Positions 31,983 to 41,011 of a DNA stretch of 64,000 nucleotides are shown here, piece after piece. The notes beneath the pieces were generated by a model. The model saw nothing but the letters and a program-made list of their open reading frames with translations, was not told where the DNA came from and did not search any database. Where the stretch lies: contig NZ_CP133465.1 of the NCBI RefSeq assembly GCF_031191185.1, forward strand, positions 1,422,001 through 1,486,000, read 5' to 3'. Made by a program: the position numbers and the translations under genes. Every line of letters begins with the position of its first letter. The first letter of the stretch is position 1. This DNA is from Prevotella nigrescens (GTDB lineage: Bacteria > Bacteroidota > Bacteroidia > Bacteroidales > Bacteroidaceae).

Positions 31983-34097
31983 TTATTGAAAATCGAAATA
32001 AACATCGCCTTCGTCTTCCAAACGTTCTTTTTCTTTTGGTTTCGGCGGATTCTTTAGGTTACCTTTCTCATCGAACATACCATAAGTGGTGCGCAGAACT
32101 ATAAATTCTGTGCGACGATTCATTTGGTTTGCCGTTTCTTGCTTGTCTTTTGGCAATGCATTTATAAACTCTTCTGTTAGTACATCGCCTTCTTTCAGCC
32201 ATGGATACTTCTCTGCAACTTTCTTACGAATAGTCTTTGGTTTCTCTTTTCCATACCCAACAGGCGACAGGCGTTCGGCTGCAATGCCTTTCTTAATAAG
32301 GTAGGTAATCACTGCGTCAGCACGGCGTTGCGATAAACGCTTGTTGTAATCTGCCGAACCTTTATAGTCTGTATGGGCTGAAAGCTCGATAGTAATATTC
32401 GGATTCTCTTCAAGAAGCTTCACAAGTTTGTCCAATGCTGCTTCCGATTCGGGTCGAAGTGTAGCTTTATCGAAATCGTAGAAGATGTTGTCAATCAATA
32501 CAGGTACACGAATGCTTGCCAATGGAAATTGTAACGTGTACTCTTTCGATACCGTAACGGGTTCAACCTTCAGTTCTTCTTTATGATTCAAGTAGCCTTG
32601 GCAAGTGGCTAAAACAATGTAATTCACGTTCGGACGAATTTCCTGCTCAAACGAGCCATCTCCTTTTACCGACAATTTTAAGTTCGTACCATCATCGCCC
32701 ACTAAGAAAACTTGAGCTGCAGGAAGTTCGTAGCCTTCCATTTCGTACACCCAACCCTTTATTGTTTGTATAACTTCGGGCAACTCAAAGCTATAAATGT
32801 GGTCCCAACCACGAGCATCTCCACGGTTAGATGAGAAGAAACCGCGGTTGTGTTTCCCTTCAAAAGTCATACCGAAATCATCTCCTTGCGAGTTTAATGG
32901 GAAGCCTGGGTGCTCTAAGTGGTAGCGTCTGTCTTTGCCAACTTTGGCAATAAATATATCTAAACCGCCCAAACCGCCATGTCCGTCTGACGAGAAATAC
33001 AAATCACCATTAGGGCGGAACGTGGGGAACATTTCGTTGCCGGGTGTGTTAATGGGTGCACCAAGATTTTCAACTCCACCAGTTGTACCACCTATGAGGC
33101 GAACTCGCCAAATATCGAGTCCTCCTTTACCGCCTGGCATATCGCTGACAAAGTAGAGCCAGTTGCCGTCTGGTGATAGAGCGGGGTGTGCAAAGCTTGA
33201 TAAGGTGTCTCGGGTAATCTCCAACTTCTTGGGCTTTCCCCACGCTGCATCAGAGCGATTGCTTACCGCTATTTGTGCAAAGCGAGGATAAGTAGGGTCG
33301 GTAAGACATTGTGTGATATACATTTCCCGTCCGTCGACCGAGAAAGCGGGTGTTCCTTCATCAGCTTCAGAGTTCAATCCGCTTTCTATCGTGTGTGGAA
33401 TCCCCCATTTTCCTTTCTCGTCTTTCTCACTAACGAAAATGTCGCCAGGCTTTACGCCTGTTATACCGCTTACTTCATCGCCTTGCGCATCATTGCGAGT
33501 GGAGGTAAAATAGAGTTGATTGTATTGGTCTCCGAACAGCATTGGCGAGTAGTCCTGCCTGCGCGAGTTGAACTTATCCATCTTTTTCACGATGTAATAA
33601 GAGCCTTTTTCCTTTATCTTAGGTGCAGTAGTAGCAGCTGTCAAACCCTCTTTGGCAATTTCATTATCAGGTATTGAGTCCAAAGCTATATTGTATTCCT
33701 TTATCGCTTCTGGGTAAGCACCAGCTTTCATAAGGTTGGCAGCCAGCTTCAAGTGAGTATCTTTATCGTCTTGTTTGTATCTGATAACATTCCGATAGGC
33801 TGCAATGGCTCTTTGCGATGAACTGATTCGGTCGTAACATAATGCCATTTTTGCAGCTAACCGTCCTCTTTGCGCGCGGTCCTTTGCAGGCGTACGCTGA
33901 TAAGCGGTTTTGAATTGTGTTGCAGCATCGTAATATTCACCAATGGCAAGAAACTTTTCACCTTTCTTTATGTTTCTGTCAATACCGCAACTGTGCAGGA
34001 ACAGAATTGTAAACCATAGCAGGAACAATCCAAAGACCTGCGTATTGCAATGCTTTTGGAACTGTATTTTATTGTTTGTAAATCGGTGTTTCTTCAT
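31983..34097 (-). CDS. porE: PorE-like outer-membrane lipoprotein (TPR, propeller, OmpA-C)
   Basis: The order of domains fits PorE of the type IX secretion system: lipobox LHSC (Cys near residue 36 of the 704), TPR-like repeats (about 40-150), a WD40/PD40 beta-propeller (about 160-470; GKWGIPHTIESGLNSEADEG, ALSPDGNWLYFVSDMPGGKG), a carboxypeptidase-regulatory-like domain (about 475-550; VIQTIKGWVYEMEGYELP) and a C-terminal OmpA peptidoglycan-binding domain (about 560-690; TDYKGSADYNKRLSQRRADA). The ATG at 34097 is chosen; an upstream in-frame start at 34217 would overlap topB. PorE anchors the secretion ring to the cell wall in Porphyromonas gingivalis; function here is inferred from architecture. 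General OmpA-propeller proteins are the alternative. Confidence 0.7.
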   Translation of the reverse strand: MKKHRFTNNKIQFQKHCNTQVFGLFLLWFTILFLHSCGIDRNIKKGEKFLAIGEYYDAATQFKTAYQRTPAKDRAQRGRLAAKMALCYDRISSSQRAIAAYRNVIRYKQDDKDTHLKLAANLMKAGAYPEAIKEYNIALDSIPDNEIAKEGLTAATTAPKIKEKGSYYIVKKMDKFNSRRQDYSPMLFGDQYNQLYFTSTRNDAQGDEVSGITGVKPGDIFVSEKDEKGKWGIPHTIESGLNSEADEGTPAFSVDGREMYITQCLTDPTYPRFAQIAVSNRSDAAWGKPKKLEITRDTLSSFAHPALSPDGNWLYFVSDMPGGKGGLDIWRVRLIGGTTGGVENLGAPINTPGNEMFPTFRPNGDLYFSSDGHGGLGGLDIFIAKVGKDRRYHLEHPGFPLNSQGDDFGMTFEGKHNRGFFSSNRGDARGWDHIYSFELPEVIQTIKGWVYEMEGYELPAAQVFLVGDDGTNLKLSVKGDGSFEQEIRPNVNYIVLATCQGYLNHKEELKVEPVTVSKEYTLQFPLASIRVPVLIDNIFYDFDKATLRPESEAALDKLVKLLEENPNITIELSAHTDYKGSADYNKRLSQRRADAVITYLIKKGIAAERLSPVGYGKEKPKTIRKKVAEKYPWLKEGDVLTEEFINALPKDKQETANQMNRRTEFIVLRTTYGMFDEKGNLKNPPKPKEKERLEDEGDVYFDFQ

Positions 34098-34161
34098 ACT
34101 TATATAAAACGTAGCAATGGTAAATATATTGCGATAAGTAGTCTCCCTGTCCTTATTCGCA

Positions 34162-36021
34162 TTATGTTCTTTGTACCACTTCTCCGATTTTTCTGTTGGA
34201 GTTGTCGGCAAGCACATCGTTTACGATGTTCGATATTTGTTCTTTCAGCTCGTTAATGAACTGCCCGGCATCGTATTTCTTGTGTTCGATGTCGCGCAAC
34301 TTCTTCTCCCAGATACCAGTAAGTTCGGCGGAGGTAAGCAGTTTCTCGTGAATAGTATCTATAAGTGCAATTCCTGTTTCGGTTGCAATTAGGTTCTTGC
34401 GTTGCCTACGAATATAATTGCGCTTGAAAAGCGTTTCAATAATACCCGCACGAGACGACGGACGCCCAATTCCATTTTCCTTTAATGCTGCTCTTAGTTC
34501 CTCATCGTCTACCAATTTGCCCGCTGTTTCCATCGCTCGAAGCAATGAAGCTTCTGTGTAATGCTTTGGTGGAACCGTCTGTTTTTCAGTTAGAGTAGGA
34601 GCGTGTTCTCCTTTCTCTCCTTTAACGAATGTTGGAAGGATTTTTTCTGCTGCTTCATTCTTCTCGCTTGATTCCTCTATGACTTGCTTTTCGGTATTCT
34701 GCTTGTAAACCATTCGCCAGCCTTCGTCGAGTATTTCTTTACCCGATGCTTTAAATTCTATTTCGTCTACCTTGCCGAGAACCGTAGTTGTAGAAAACTT
34801 ACAATCGGGATAGAACACAGAAATGAAACGCCTTGCAATAAGGTCGTACACATTTCGTTCTGCATCGTTTAATCCTTGAGGAATTACATTGGTAGGTATA
34901 ATGGCGTGGTGGTCGGTTACTTTCGATGAATCGAATACACGTTTACTTTTAGGAAGCGGCTTCCCTCCTAAGGGTTTCACCAAATCTGCGTATGGTTTCT
35001 TTGCCGCAAAGGTGGCTTGAAACAACGCATTCATTATTTGTGGACACTCTTTGTAAACATCGTCTGTAAGATGTTGCGTATCGACACGAGGGTATGTGGT
35101 GTATTTACGTTCGTAAAGACTTTGAATGGTATTGAGAGTCATCTCGGCAGAGTACCCGAACTTGCGGTTACAGTCTACTTGCAAAGAAGTTAAATCGTAA
35201 AGTTGCTTGGGTTGTTCGGTGCCTTTTTTCTTTGTTACGCCGGTTACTTCAAAAGGCTTGTTTTCGATTAATGAAAAGGCTTCTTGTCCTTCTTCTTTCG
35301 ATGTGAATTTGCCTTTTGTAGCTGTAAACTGTGTTTCTCGATAGATAGTAGCCAATACCCAGTAAGGTTCTGGCTTGAAATTGTCTATTTCTTTCTGCCG
35401 TTCTACAATCAAAGCCAATGTCGGCGTCTGCACACGTCCTATGGAAAGCACTTGTGCGTTCTTGCCAAAACGGTTGTTTCCATACTTTAATGTGTAAAGA
35501 CGGGTAGCATTCATACCCAGCAACCAGTCGCCGATGGCACGCGAAAGTCCTGCCAAATAAAGCGGTTCATAGTCTTTTTGGTCTTTCAAATTGGCAAATC
35601 CGTTGCGTATAGCCTCATCGGTCATTGACGAAATCCACAGTCGTTTAACAGGACAAGCCACCTTTGCCTTTTGCATTACCCAACGTTGAATGAGTTCTCC
35701 TTCTTGTCCGGCATCGCCACAGTTTATAATTTCTTCTGCGTTTTTATACAGACGCTCGATAACAGCAAACTGTTTTTTTATTCCTTCGTCGTCTATCAGC
35801 TTTATTCCAAATCTTGCAGGAACCATAGGAAGTGCTGCCAGGCTCCAATGTTTCCAATTCACAGCATAGTCGTTAGGCTCTTTTAGTTCGCACAGATGTC
35901 CGAAGGTCCAAGTTACTTGATAACCATTACCTTCCATATATCCGTCTTTAGAACTTGTTGCTCCAAGTATTCGGGCAATGTCACGTGCCACACTTGGTTT
36001 TTCGGCAATGCAAACTTTCAT
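34162..36021 (-). CDS. topB: DNA topoisomerase III
   Basis: A type IA topoisomerase that unlinks DNA strands, acting with RecQ-like helicases. The 619 residues start MKVCIAEKPSVARDIARILGA, show CGDAGQEGELI, the active-site Tyr in RKYTTYPRVDTQHLTDD (near 310), and KENGIGRPSSRAGIIETL. It lacks the Cys-rich zinc-finger tail found in longer forms. Many topB genes in this group ride on conjugative elements; this one sits among housekeeping genes (folA, thyA, porE) and looks chromosomal. 20 bases after the DUF308 gene's stop. Confidence 0.93.
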   Translation of the reverse strand: MKVCIAEKPSVARDIARILGATSSKDGYMEGNGYQVTWTFGHLCELKEPNDYAVNWKHWSLAALPMVPARFGIKLIDDEGIKKQFAVIERLYKNAEEIINCGDAGQEGELIQRWVMQKAKVACPVKRLWISSMTDEAIRNGFANLKDQKDYEPLYLAGLSRAIGDWLLGMNATRLYTLKYGNNRFGKNAQVLSIGRVQTPTLALIVERQKEIDNFKPEPYWVLATIYRETQFTATKGKFTSKEEGQEAFSLIENKPFEVTGVTKKKGTEQPKQLYDLTSLQVDCNRKFGYSAEMTLNTIQSLYERKYTTYPRVDTQHLTDDVYKECPQIMNALFQATFAAKKPYADLVKPLGGKPLPKSKRVFDSSKVTDHHAIIPTNVIPQGLNDAERNVYDLIARRFISVFYPDCKFSTTTVLGKVDEIEFKASGKEILDEGWRMVYKQNTEKQVIEESSEKNEAAEKILPTFVKGEKGEHAPTLTEKQTVPPKHYTEASLLRAMETAGKLVDDEELRAALKENGIGRPSSRAGIIETLFKRNYIRRQRKNLIATETGIALIDTIHEKLLTSAELTGIWEKKLRDIEHKKYDAGQFINELKEQISNIVNDVLADNSNRKIGEVVQRT

Positions 36022-36040
36022 ACAGTTTTCAAGTTAAAGC

Positions 36041-36691
36041 TTAGTCTATTATTTCAGCATCTTCAATATTCTCACTCGTAGGTATTTCTGTTCCATTTAC
36101 AACTTTAGATTCTTCAATTTTTTTATATGCCCGCTTCATTTGGTTTATCTTAATAGTATTTACCAATTCAACCACGCCATAGAACATCAAGCACCAACCA
36201 ATAATCTTAAATGGCAAAGTAGCAGCTTCTATCGGTTGAGCTATAATGTATATGCCAATGCACAAAGTTATTGATGGGAAAAGCCAAAACAATATAGGAA
36301 CGCGTGCAAATTGTCGTGAACTTGCGAGATTCATGAATTGATTGACTGCACCTAATATTAAAATTGTAGCAAAGACATAAGCCACCCAGGTAATAAATTC
36401 ATCTGGCATTAAGGTTAAGATTACTCCTAACACTGTACAACCACCCCCCACGATAGGGAAAATAGGACCATCAGACTTTTTATTGCCTTTGTCGTTCTGC
36501 GTTGATGAGGCTTTTAATGCTTTCTCTCGTTCAAAATAATAGACGGTACACGAAATTATACCCGAGATGAAAAACATAATTCCTGCAGCAATTGTTATCC
36601 AGGTCATTGTCTCCGACCTATACTTTACTAATAATACACCGATAACAATGGCAACAACTGCACGAATAATAGAACTTTGGATTAATCTCAT
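36041..36691 (-). CDS. DUF308 family membrane protein
   Basis: A 216-residue inner-membrane protein with about six hydrophobic helices and the DUF308 style of internal repeat (RLIQSSIIRAVVAIVIGVLL, WITIAAGIMFFISGII, GWCLMFYGVVELVNTI), with a polar, acidic tail (SENIEDAEIID). The family is linked in Enterobacteria to acid resistance (HdeD), but the role here is unknown. I choose the ATG at 36691, where the conserved hydrophobic start begins; an in-frame ATG at 36739 lies only 10 bases after the -7 box. First gene of the minus run that continues through topB to folA. Confidence 0.75.
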   Translation of the reverse strand: MRLIQSSIIRAVVAIVIGVLLVKYRSETMTWITIAAGIMFFISGIISCTVYYFEREKALKASSTQNDKGNKKSDGPIFPIVGGGCTVLGVILTLMPDEFITWVAYVFATILILGAVNQFMNLASSRQFARVPILFWLFPSITLCIGIYIIAQPIEAATLPFKIIGWCLMFYGVVELVNTIKINQMKRAYKKIEESKVVNGTEIPTSENIEDAEIID

Positions 36692-36749
36692 ATTTTTTAG
36701 TTTTATCAGAATGAAAGAACTATTGTGTCCTCTCTTCATTTGTTTTGTG

Positions 36750-36757
36750 CAAATGTA
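36750..36757 (-). promoter_or_regulatory. -7 box for DUF308-topB run
   Basis: Minus-strand TACATTTG followed by CACAAAAC, about 58 bases before the ATG at 36691. It faces the phosphatase promoter at 36800, so the two promoters diverge over about 60 bases. Confidence 0.6.
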
Positions 36758-36799
36758 CGAAATAATTTAAACTCTATTGCTTAAATATCAAGTTTTTAT

Positions 36800-36807
36800 T
36801 ATTTTTG
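36800..36807 (+). promoter_or_regulatory. -7 box for phosphatase gene
   Basis: TATTTTTG, perfect consensus, 22 bases before the ATG at 36830, giving a leader of about 18 bases with a GAGG ribosome site. Confidence 0.6.
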
Positions 36808-36829
36808 CATTGGAAACGAGGTATAGTAT

Positions 36830-37354
36830 ATGACTACAATTTATTTAGTAAGGCATGGTGAGACTGTCGATAATGCACGACATATAATGCAAGGACAGAC
36901 ACATGGGCAATTAAATGAGAATGGAATAAACCAGGCAAAAGAATTAAGAAAGAAGCTCGCCGATATACACTTCGATGCATATGTGTCAAGTGATTTACAA
37001 CGTTGTATTGAAACTTGTAACTGGATTGTTGGAGAGGAAAATGCATCGCATATTGTTAGCACGCAACTTTTACGAGAACGTGATTGGGGAAGCTTTACTG
37101 GAAGATATATTCCTGAGCTGGCAAATTTAAATGATCCATCAAAATGGCCTGACGATATAGAAACGTTGGAAGAGTTAAAGCAACGCGCAACACGTTTCTT
37201 AGAATGGGTAAAATATAAATATCCTAACAAGACTGTTTTAGCTGTAGGACATGGTATTATAAATAAAGCTATCCAAAGTGTGTTTTATAATAAGCCGATG
37301 AATGAGATTGCAGTTATGAAGAATGCAGATGTGCGAATATTGCAGATCAAATAA
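36830..37354 (+). CDS. Histidine phosphatase (phosphoglycerate-mutase-like)
   Basis: The 174-residue cytoplasmic protein has the RHG motif LVRHGETVDNARH (residues 6-18), the second His in VGHGIINKA near 142, and Glu in LRERDWGSFTG (near 85), which together make the histidine phosphatase active site. The substrate is open: GpmB- or CobC-like small-molecule phosphatase are both possible. No signal peptide. Single gene; a weak 6-bp stem (37377-37394) after it has no T-run. Confidence 0.85.
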   Translation: MTTIYLVRHGETVDNARHIMQGQTHGQLNENGINQAKELRKKLADIHFDAYVSSDLQRCIETCNWIVGEENASHIVSTQLLRERDWGSFTGRYIPELANLNDPSKWPDDIETLEELKQRATRFLEWVKYKYPNKTVLAVGHGIINKAIQSVFYNKPMNEIAVMKNADVRILQIK

Positions 37355-37560
37355 TTCATTTGTTTGTATCATATTCATGTACTTTATTGTACATCGTAGA
37401 ATAAAAAATAAGAGAGCCCCCATATCACATGGAAGCATCTCTCCGTAAAGTAATCTTCTAATTGTTCTTAATACTGCGACTGTCTTTTGCGTCGCTAAAC
37501 GAATCTTATAACCTATCAATCATTTATATATATTATATGAGTTATAGTAAGTGGTAAGAC

Positions 37561-38433
37561 CTATCTATGTCCACCAAAACGTGAATTTCCATTGAATGAA
37601 CTACCAAATCCTCTGCCAGGTATATTAAATGGGCGACTGTTATTTCTTGATGGAGTAAACGATCTGTTTGGTGCCGGACGAACAGAAGTTCCTCCAAAAC
37701 TTCTACTGCCACCAAAGGTACTTACACCTATATCATTTCCAAAACGATTTGCTCCTCTTGACACAGTTGTTCGTGTAGAACTCCTCCGTGGAGTATTATC
37801 GAGACTATTGTTCTTATTATTGCCAAAGTTTCTTTCTTGTTGATTGCCGAAGCTCCGAGTTCTATCTGTCTGTGGAATATTATTATTTACATATTGATAT
37901 CCTTGTCTGTATATTCCGCGTTGATAGTTGTCGCGCATACCTAAATATCGTCCTCTATCGTTATAACTTACGTATCTGCGACCATTATACCAGCTACGAC
38001 CTTCATTCATTTGCCAGCTATGTCCGCCTCTATAAACGGCATAAATGCGTGGGCGACCGAAATAGAAATAATCACGACGTGGATATCTTGCATAAACACT
38101 AAGATGCCAATAACCTGCGTCCCACCATAATGGGCGATAGAAATAAGACGCTTCTACAAAAGAACGATATTGCCAATCCAACAAGATATAGCTTAAATCG
38201 AGATTTCTATGTGTCCAATATATGCCAAAGAGATCATCTGTTGTCTTTATACTCATTAAATAGTCCAAGTTCACTTCGAATGCAGCCTCGTATTGTTCTT
38301 CAGTCAGATTAAGTTCGTATGCCATCTTATCTGTCAAGAACAATGCTTGCGAACGAGCATGCTCGTAGCTCATTGAATATACCGAGCCAATTATTGTGAA
38401 CAGCGCTATAAAAACTAATATATATTTCTTCAT
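37561..38433 (-). CDS. Secreted protein with Arg/Ser/Asn/Gly-rich tail
   Basis: The 290-residue protein has a signal peptide (MKKYILVFIALFTIIGSVYS, about 20), a helical part with LNLTEEQYEAAFEVNLDYL (a Spy/CpxP-like LTEEQ helix, which I note but do not rely on), an aromatic segment rich in Tyr, Trp and Arg (about 80-170), and a low-complexity end of SFG/RSF/GN repeats (from about 200). I do not know its function. The 124-base gap to the phosphatase gene downstream shows nothing. A pair of palindromes lies upstream at 38492-38552 and may control it. Confidence 0.65.
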   Translation of the reverse strand: MKKYILVFIALFTIIGSVYSMSYEHARSQALFLTDKMAYELNLTEEQYEAAFEVNLDYLMSIKTTDDLFGIYWTHRNLDLSYILLDWQYRSFVEASYFYRPLWWDAGYWHLSVYARYPRRDYFYFGRPRIYAVYRGGHSWQMNEGRSWYNGRRYVSYNDRGRYLGMRDNYQRGIYRQGYQYVNNNIPQTDRTRSFGNQQERNFGNNKNNSLDNTPRRSSTRTTVSRGANRFGNDIGVSTFGGSRSFGGTSVRPAPNRSFTPSRNNSRPFNIPGRGFGSSFNGNSRFGGHR

Positions 38434-38491
38434 ACTCTCTTTCTTCTATCGTTACATAGCTTGGTAATACCTATGCTTTGATGATGCAAAG

Positions 38492-38552
38492 GAACAAACT
38501 TTTACTTGTTCGAAGAAAGGATTTCCCCTAATCAATAGGGGATTTTCCCTAA
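38492..38552. promoter_or_regulatory. Two palindromes and a 21-bp-spaced repeat, likely operators
   Basis: GAACAA-N8-TTGTTC (38492-38511) and TCCCCTA-ATCAA-TAGGGGA (38524-38542) are clear dyads. CCCTAA at 38526-38531 recurs at 38547-38552, 21 bp apart, two helical turns. They lie 59-119 bases before the minus-strand gene at 38433. The rest of 38553-38807 is very AT-rich with no ORF. Confidence 0.5.
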
Positions 38553-38807
38553 ACCTGAAGTAATCTTACCTTTAAATATGAAATATGAATGAACTCTATG
38601 CAATTTATTGTCATCATATTTTCATTGTATTTCGCTGAATAGAACCGCTTAAACTACGAATAATTATATTTTTAAAATTTGTAATTACAAAAAAGAAAGT
38701 TATAATATAAAAGTCAGAAGAATATAATTACATGTAAAATAATACTAAAATTATTAGTAAACGATTAATTAAAAGATGTACTGTTTTCACATATCAATTA
38801 TAAGTCG

Positions 38808-38815
38808 TAACTTTG
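38808..38815 (+). promoter_or_regulatory. -7 box directly before lysozyme start codon
   Basis: TAACTTTG followed by CAGCT and then the ATG at 38821. With the start codon 5 bases after the box, the mRNA would be leaderless or nearly so. Confidence 0.7.
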
Positions 38816-38820
38816 CAGCT

Positions 38821-39546
38821 ATGAGCAAGAAAAGATATATTTTTGTTTTCTTATGGATATTCTCATTTATAGGAGTCAAGGCGCAATATAACATACAATG
38901 CGAGGATACATGCGACCATGTGCATGGTTTGGATATGAGCCATTATCAAGGGGACGTGTGGTGGGAGACCGTAGCTACAAATAGTAATCATAAGTTGAAT
39001 TATGTTTATTTGAAGGCAACTGAAGGAAGTTCACTGATAGATCAAAGATATTATGAGAATATACAAGCTGCCAAACGTAACGGCATGAATGTGGGTTCTT
39101 ATCATTTTTACCGTCCACAAGTTTCACAAATTGAACAGTTGCAGAACTTTCGGGCACAGTGTCGCCCGCAAGATCAAGACTTAATTCCTATGGTGGATAT
39201 AGAGACGACTGGCGGACTGAGTGATTATGCGTTGCAGGATAGCTTGTTGAAATTCTTAGATTTAATGACGAAAGAATATGGTGTCCGTCCATTGGTCTAT
39301 ACATATACGAACTTCTATAATCGTCATCTTATGGGTTCATTAACAGGGTATAAACTTTTTATTGCGCAGTATACAGCTCGGGAACCAGTATTAAATGACG
39401 GTCGCGATATTTTTGCATGGCAGTATACAGGTAAAGGATATATTAATGGTGTACGAGGCTATGTAGATAAAAGTCGATTAATGGGACGACATAGTATGCG
39501 AGAAATTCGGTTTCCACGACGAAGAACGAATATACGTTATTATTAA
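38821..39546 (+). CDS. Secreted lysozyme, glycoside hydrolase family 25
   Basis: Cleaves beta-1,4 bonds of peptidoglycan. The 241-residue protein starts with a signal peptide (MSKKRYIFVFLWIFSFIGVK, cleavage at KA-QYN), then a GH25 barrel: GLDMSHYQGDVWW (first catalytic Asp), YLKATEGSSLID, SYHFYRP, LIPMVDIETTGG with the catalytic Asp-Glu pair, and AWQYTGKGYINGVRGYVD. A basic C-terminus (RFPRRRTNIRYY) may bind envelope polymers. I chose 38821 because the -7 box covers 38808-38815. The zinc-ribbon gene follows 64 bases on. Confidence 0.9.
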   Translation: MSKKRYIFVFLWIFSFIGVKAQYNIQCEDTCDHVHGLDMSHYQGDVWWETVATNSNHKLNYVYLKATEGSSLIDQRYYENIQAAKRNGMNVGSYHFYRPQVSQIEQLQNFRAQCRPQDQDLIPMVDIETTGGLSDYALQDSLLKFLDLMTKEYGVRPLVYTYTNFYNRHLMGSLTGYKLFIAQYTAREPVLNDGRDIFAWQYTGKGYINGVRGYVDKSRLMGRHSMREIRFPRRRTNIRYY

Positions 39547-39610
39547 TAAGAGTAATCGATATAGAAGAATTGATTTACTGACAGTATCGTAATTTAAAAA
39601 TAAAGTAGCA

Positions 39611-40864
39611 ATGATTATAAAATGTCCTGAATGTGGACATCAAGTCAGCGATAAGGCACCAGTTTGTCCAAGTTGTGGAGTAGAGATTGCAGGACATCTC
39701 GTCAAATGCTCCTATTGTGGAGAAACATACTTAAAAGAAGATGTGGTTTGTCCGAACTGTCATCGTTCCGGAACAACAAATAGCAATGAGAATGAAGACG
39801 ATATAAAAGAGAATGTCGTAGCGGAGGAGACTAAGAATAACGAACAAGAGTTCCAGGAAAAGTCTCTGCCAACAGAACTTGTTGTCTCTGCTGAACCTGT
39901 AGTAGAAGAAGCTCGTCCGAACTCTGTCCAAGAAACTTTAACGGAAGAACCACTTTCTAAGGAGAAAGGAATACCGGCTGATGGCAATGTTGTACGCCCT
40001 GAAGTAAGAAATAGTCACACGCCTCTTTTTGTCTCTTTACTTATCGCACTCGCAATATGTGCCACGCTTCTGTTTTTCTATAAAAGAGGTAATGACAATC
40101 ATGAGGCTGATGAATATAAAATAGCACTGAAAAGCAATAACCGCCAGGTAATGGAACAATATCTGGAAGATTATCCTGACGCGCCATTAATGCATATAAA
40201 TAGCATAAAAGGTTTACTGAAGCAGACACAGCAAAGTAACGATGAATGGGCTCATGCCAATCAGCAGAATACCATAGCATCGTACAAGGCGTATCTTGAA
40301 GCTCACCCTAATACGCCTTATAAGAATGAAATTCGGAAAAGAATAGAAGAACTTTATTGGAACGAAGTTGTAAGTTCAAACACGGAAGCAGCCTATTTGG
40401 GGTACAGAGAGAAATATCCTAATGGAATTCATGCTAAGGAAGCCGATGAGAAATTAAAGGTAATGCTCGACAATACATCTTCTCCCGACGAAGAAAAGGC
40501 TGCAGCAACTCTTGTACGGCAGTTCTTACAAGGAATAAACAGTAAGAGTACCTCTAAGATACAAGAAGTAACGGCATCTTCATTCAGTTTCCTTGGTGGA
40601 GATGGCGCAACTGTAGCAGACGTATCCAAATACATGCGTGAAAAGCTCTACCAAGCTGATGTAAAGAATATAACATGGAAACTTGGAACGCCTTTGAATG
40701 CGACAACCGATAAATCGGAAGACGGTTCCGTTGTACAGAAGATAACTATTCCTGCTCGTTTAGAAATAGAACGTGAAGGAGGAAAAGGTACAAATAAGTT
40801 TACGATTAAGGCACAAATGAAAAATGGGAAAATAACTGCCATTAATTGGATACAACAAAAATGA
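39611..40864 (+). CDS. Zinc-ribbon membrane protein with TPR-like and C-terminal NTF2-like part
   Basis: The 417-residue protein has two zinc ribbons at the N-terminus (CPECGHQV-x-CPSCG, residues 5-20; CSYCGETY-x-CPNCH, about 34-52), a long Glu-rich linker, one membrane helix (about 137-157: LFVSLLIALAICATLLFFY), three repeats of the kind YLEDYPDAP/YLEAHPNTPY/YREKYPNG (about 185-275) and a C-terminal domain (about 295-417) that looks like an NTF2 or lipocalin-like fold. So the ribbons face the cytoplasm and the repeats the periplasm. Function unknown. It is on the same strand as rpsP but separated by a clear promoter. Confidence 0.7.
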   Translation: MIIKCPECGHQVSDKAPVCPSCGVEIAGHLVKCSYCGETYLKEDVVCPNCHRSGTTNSNENEDDIKENVVAEETKNNEQEFQEKSLPTELVVSAEPVVEEARPNSVQETLTEEPLSKEKGIPADGNVVRPEVRNSHTPLFVSLLIALAICATLLFFYKRGNDNHEADEYKIALKSNNRQVMEQYLEDYPDAPLMHINSIKGLLKQTQQSNDEWAHANQQNTIASYKAYLEAHPNTPYKNEIRKRIEELYWNEVVSSNTEAAYLGYREKYPNGIHAKEADEKLKVMLDNTSSPDEEKAAATLVRQFLQGINSKSTSKIQEVTASSFSFLGGDGATVADVSKYMREKLYQADVKNITWKLGTPLNATTDKSEDGSVVQKITIPARLEIEREGGKGTNKFTIKAQMKNGKITAINWIQQK

Positions 40865-40919
40865 TAGAAGGCAAAAGGAGTGAAGGTTAGTCATAAAATA
40901 TGATATAGTCGGCTGATTG

Positions 40920-40951
40920 TTTGGTAACTTGAAAAGAAAGATGTAATTTTG
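40920..40951 (+). promoter_or_regulatory. Promoter of rpsP
   Basis: TTTG at 40920-40923, 20-base spacer, TAATTTTG at 40944-40951, both perfect. A leader of about 55 bases precedes the ATG at 41012. Confidence 0.75.
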
Positions 40952-41011
40952 CAGCGCTATTACGAGATGATAGCATAAAATTCAAACCTAATTATAAAAT
41001 TAAAACAAATT

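Noticed and set aside
34098..34217. N-terminal extension of the PorE-like protein
   Set aside because: It would overlap topB and hides the lipoprotein signal that begins at 34097.
34162..36021. topB as a sign of a conjugative element
   Set aside because: No mobilisation, integrase or tra gene lies near; neighbours are housekeeping genes.
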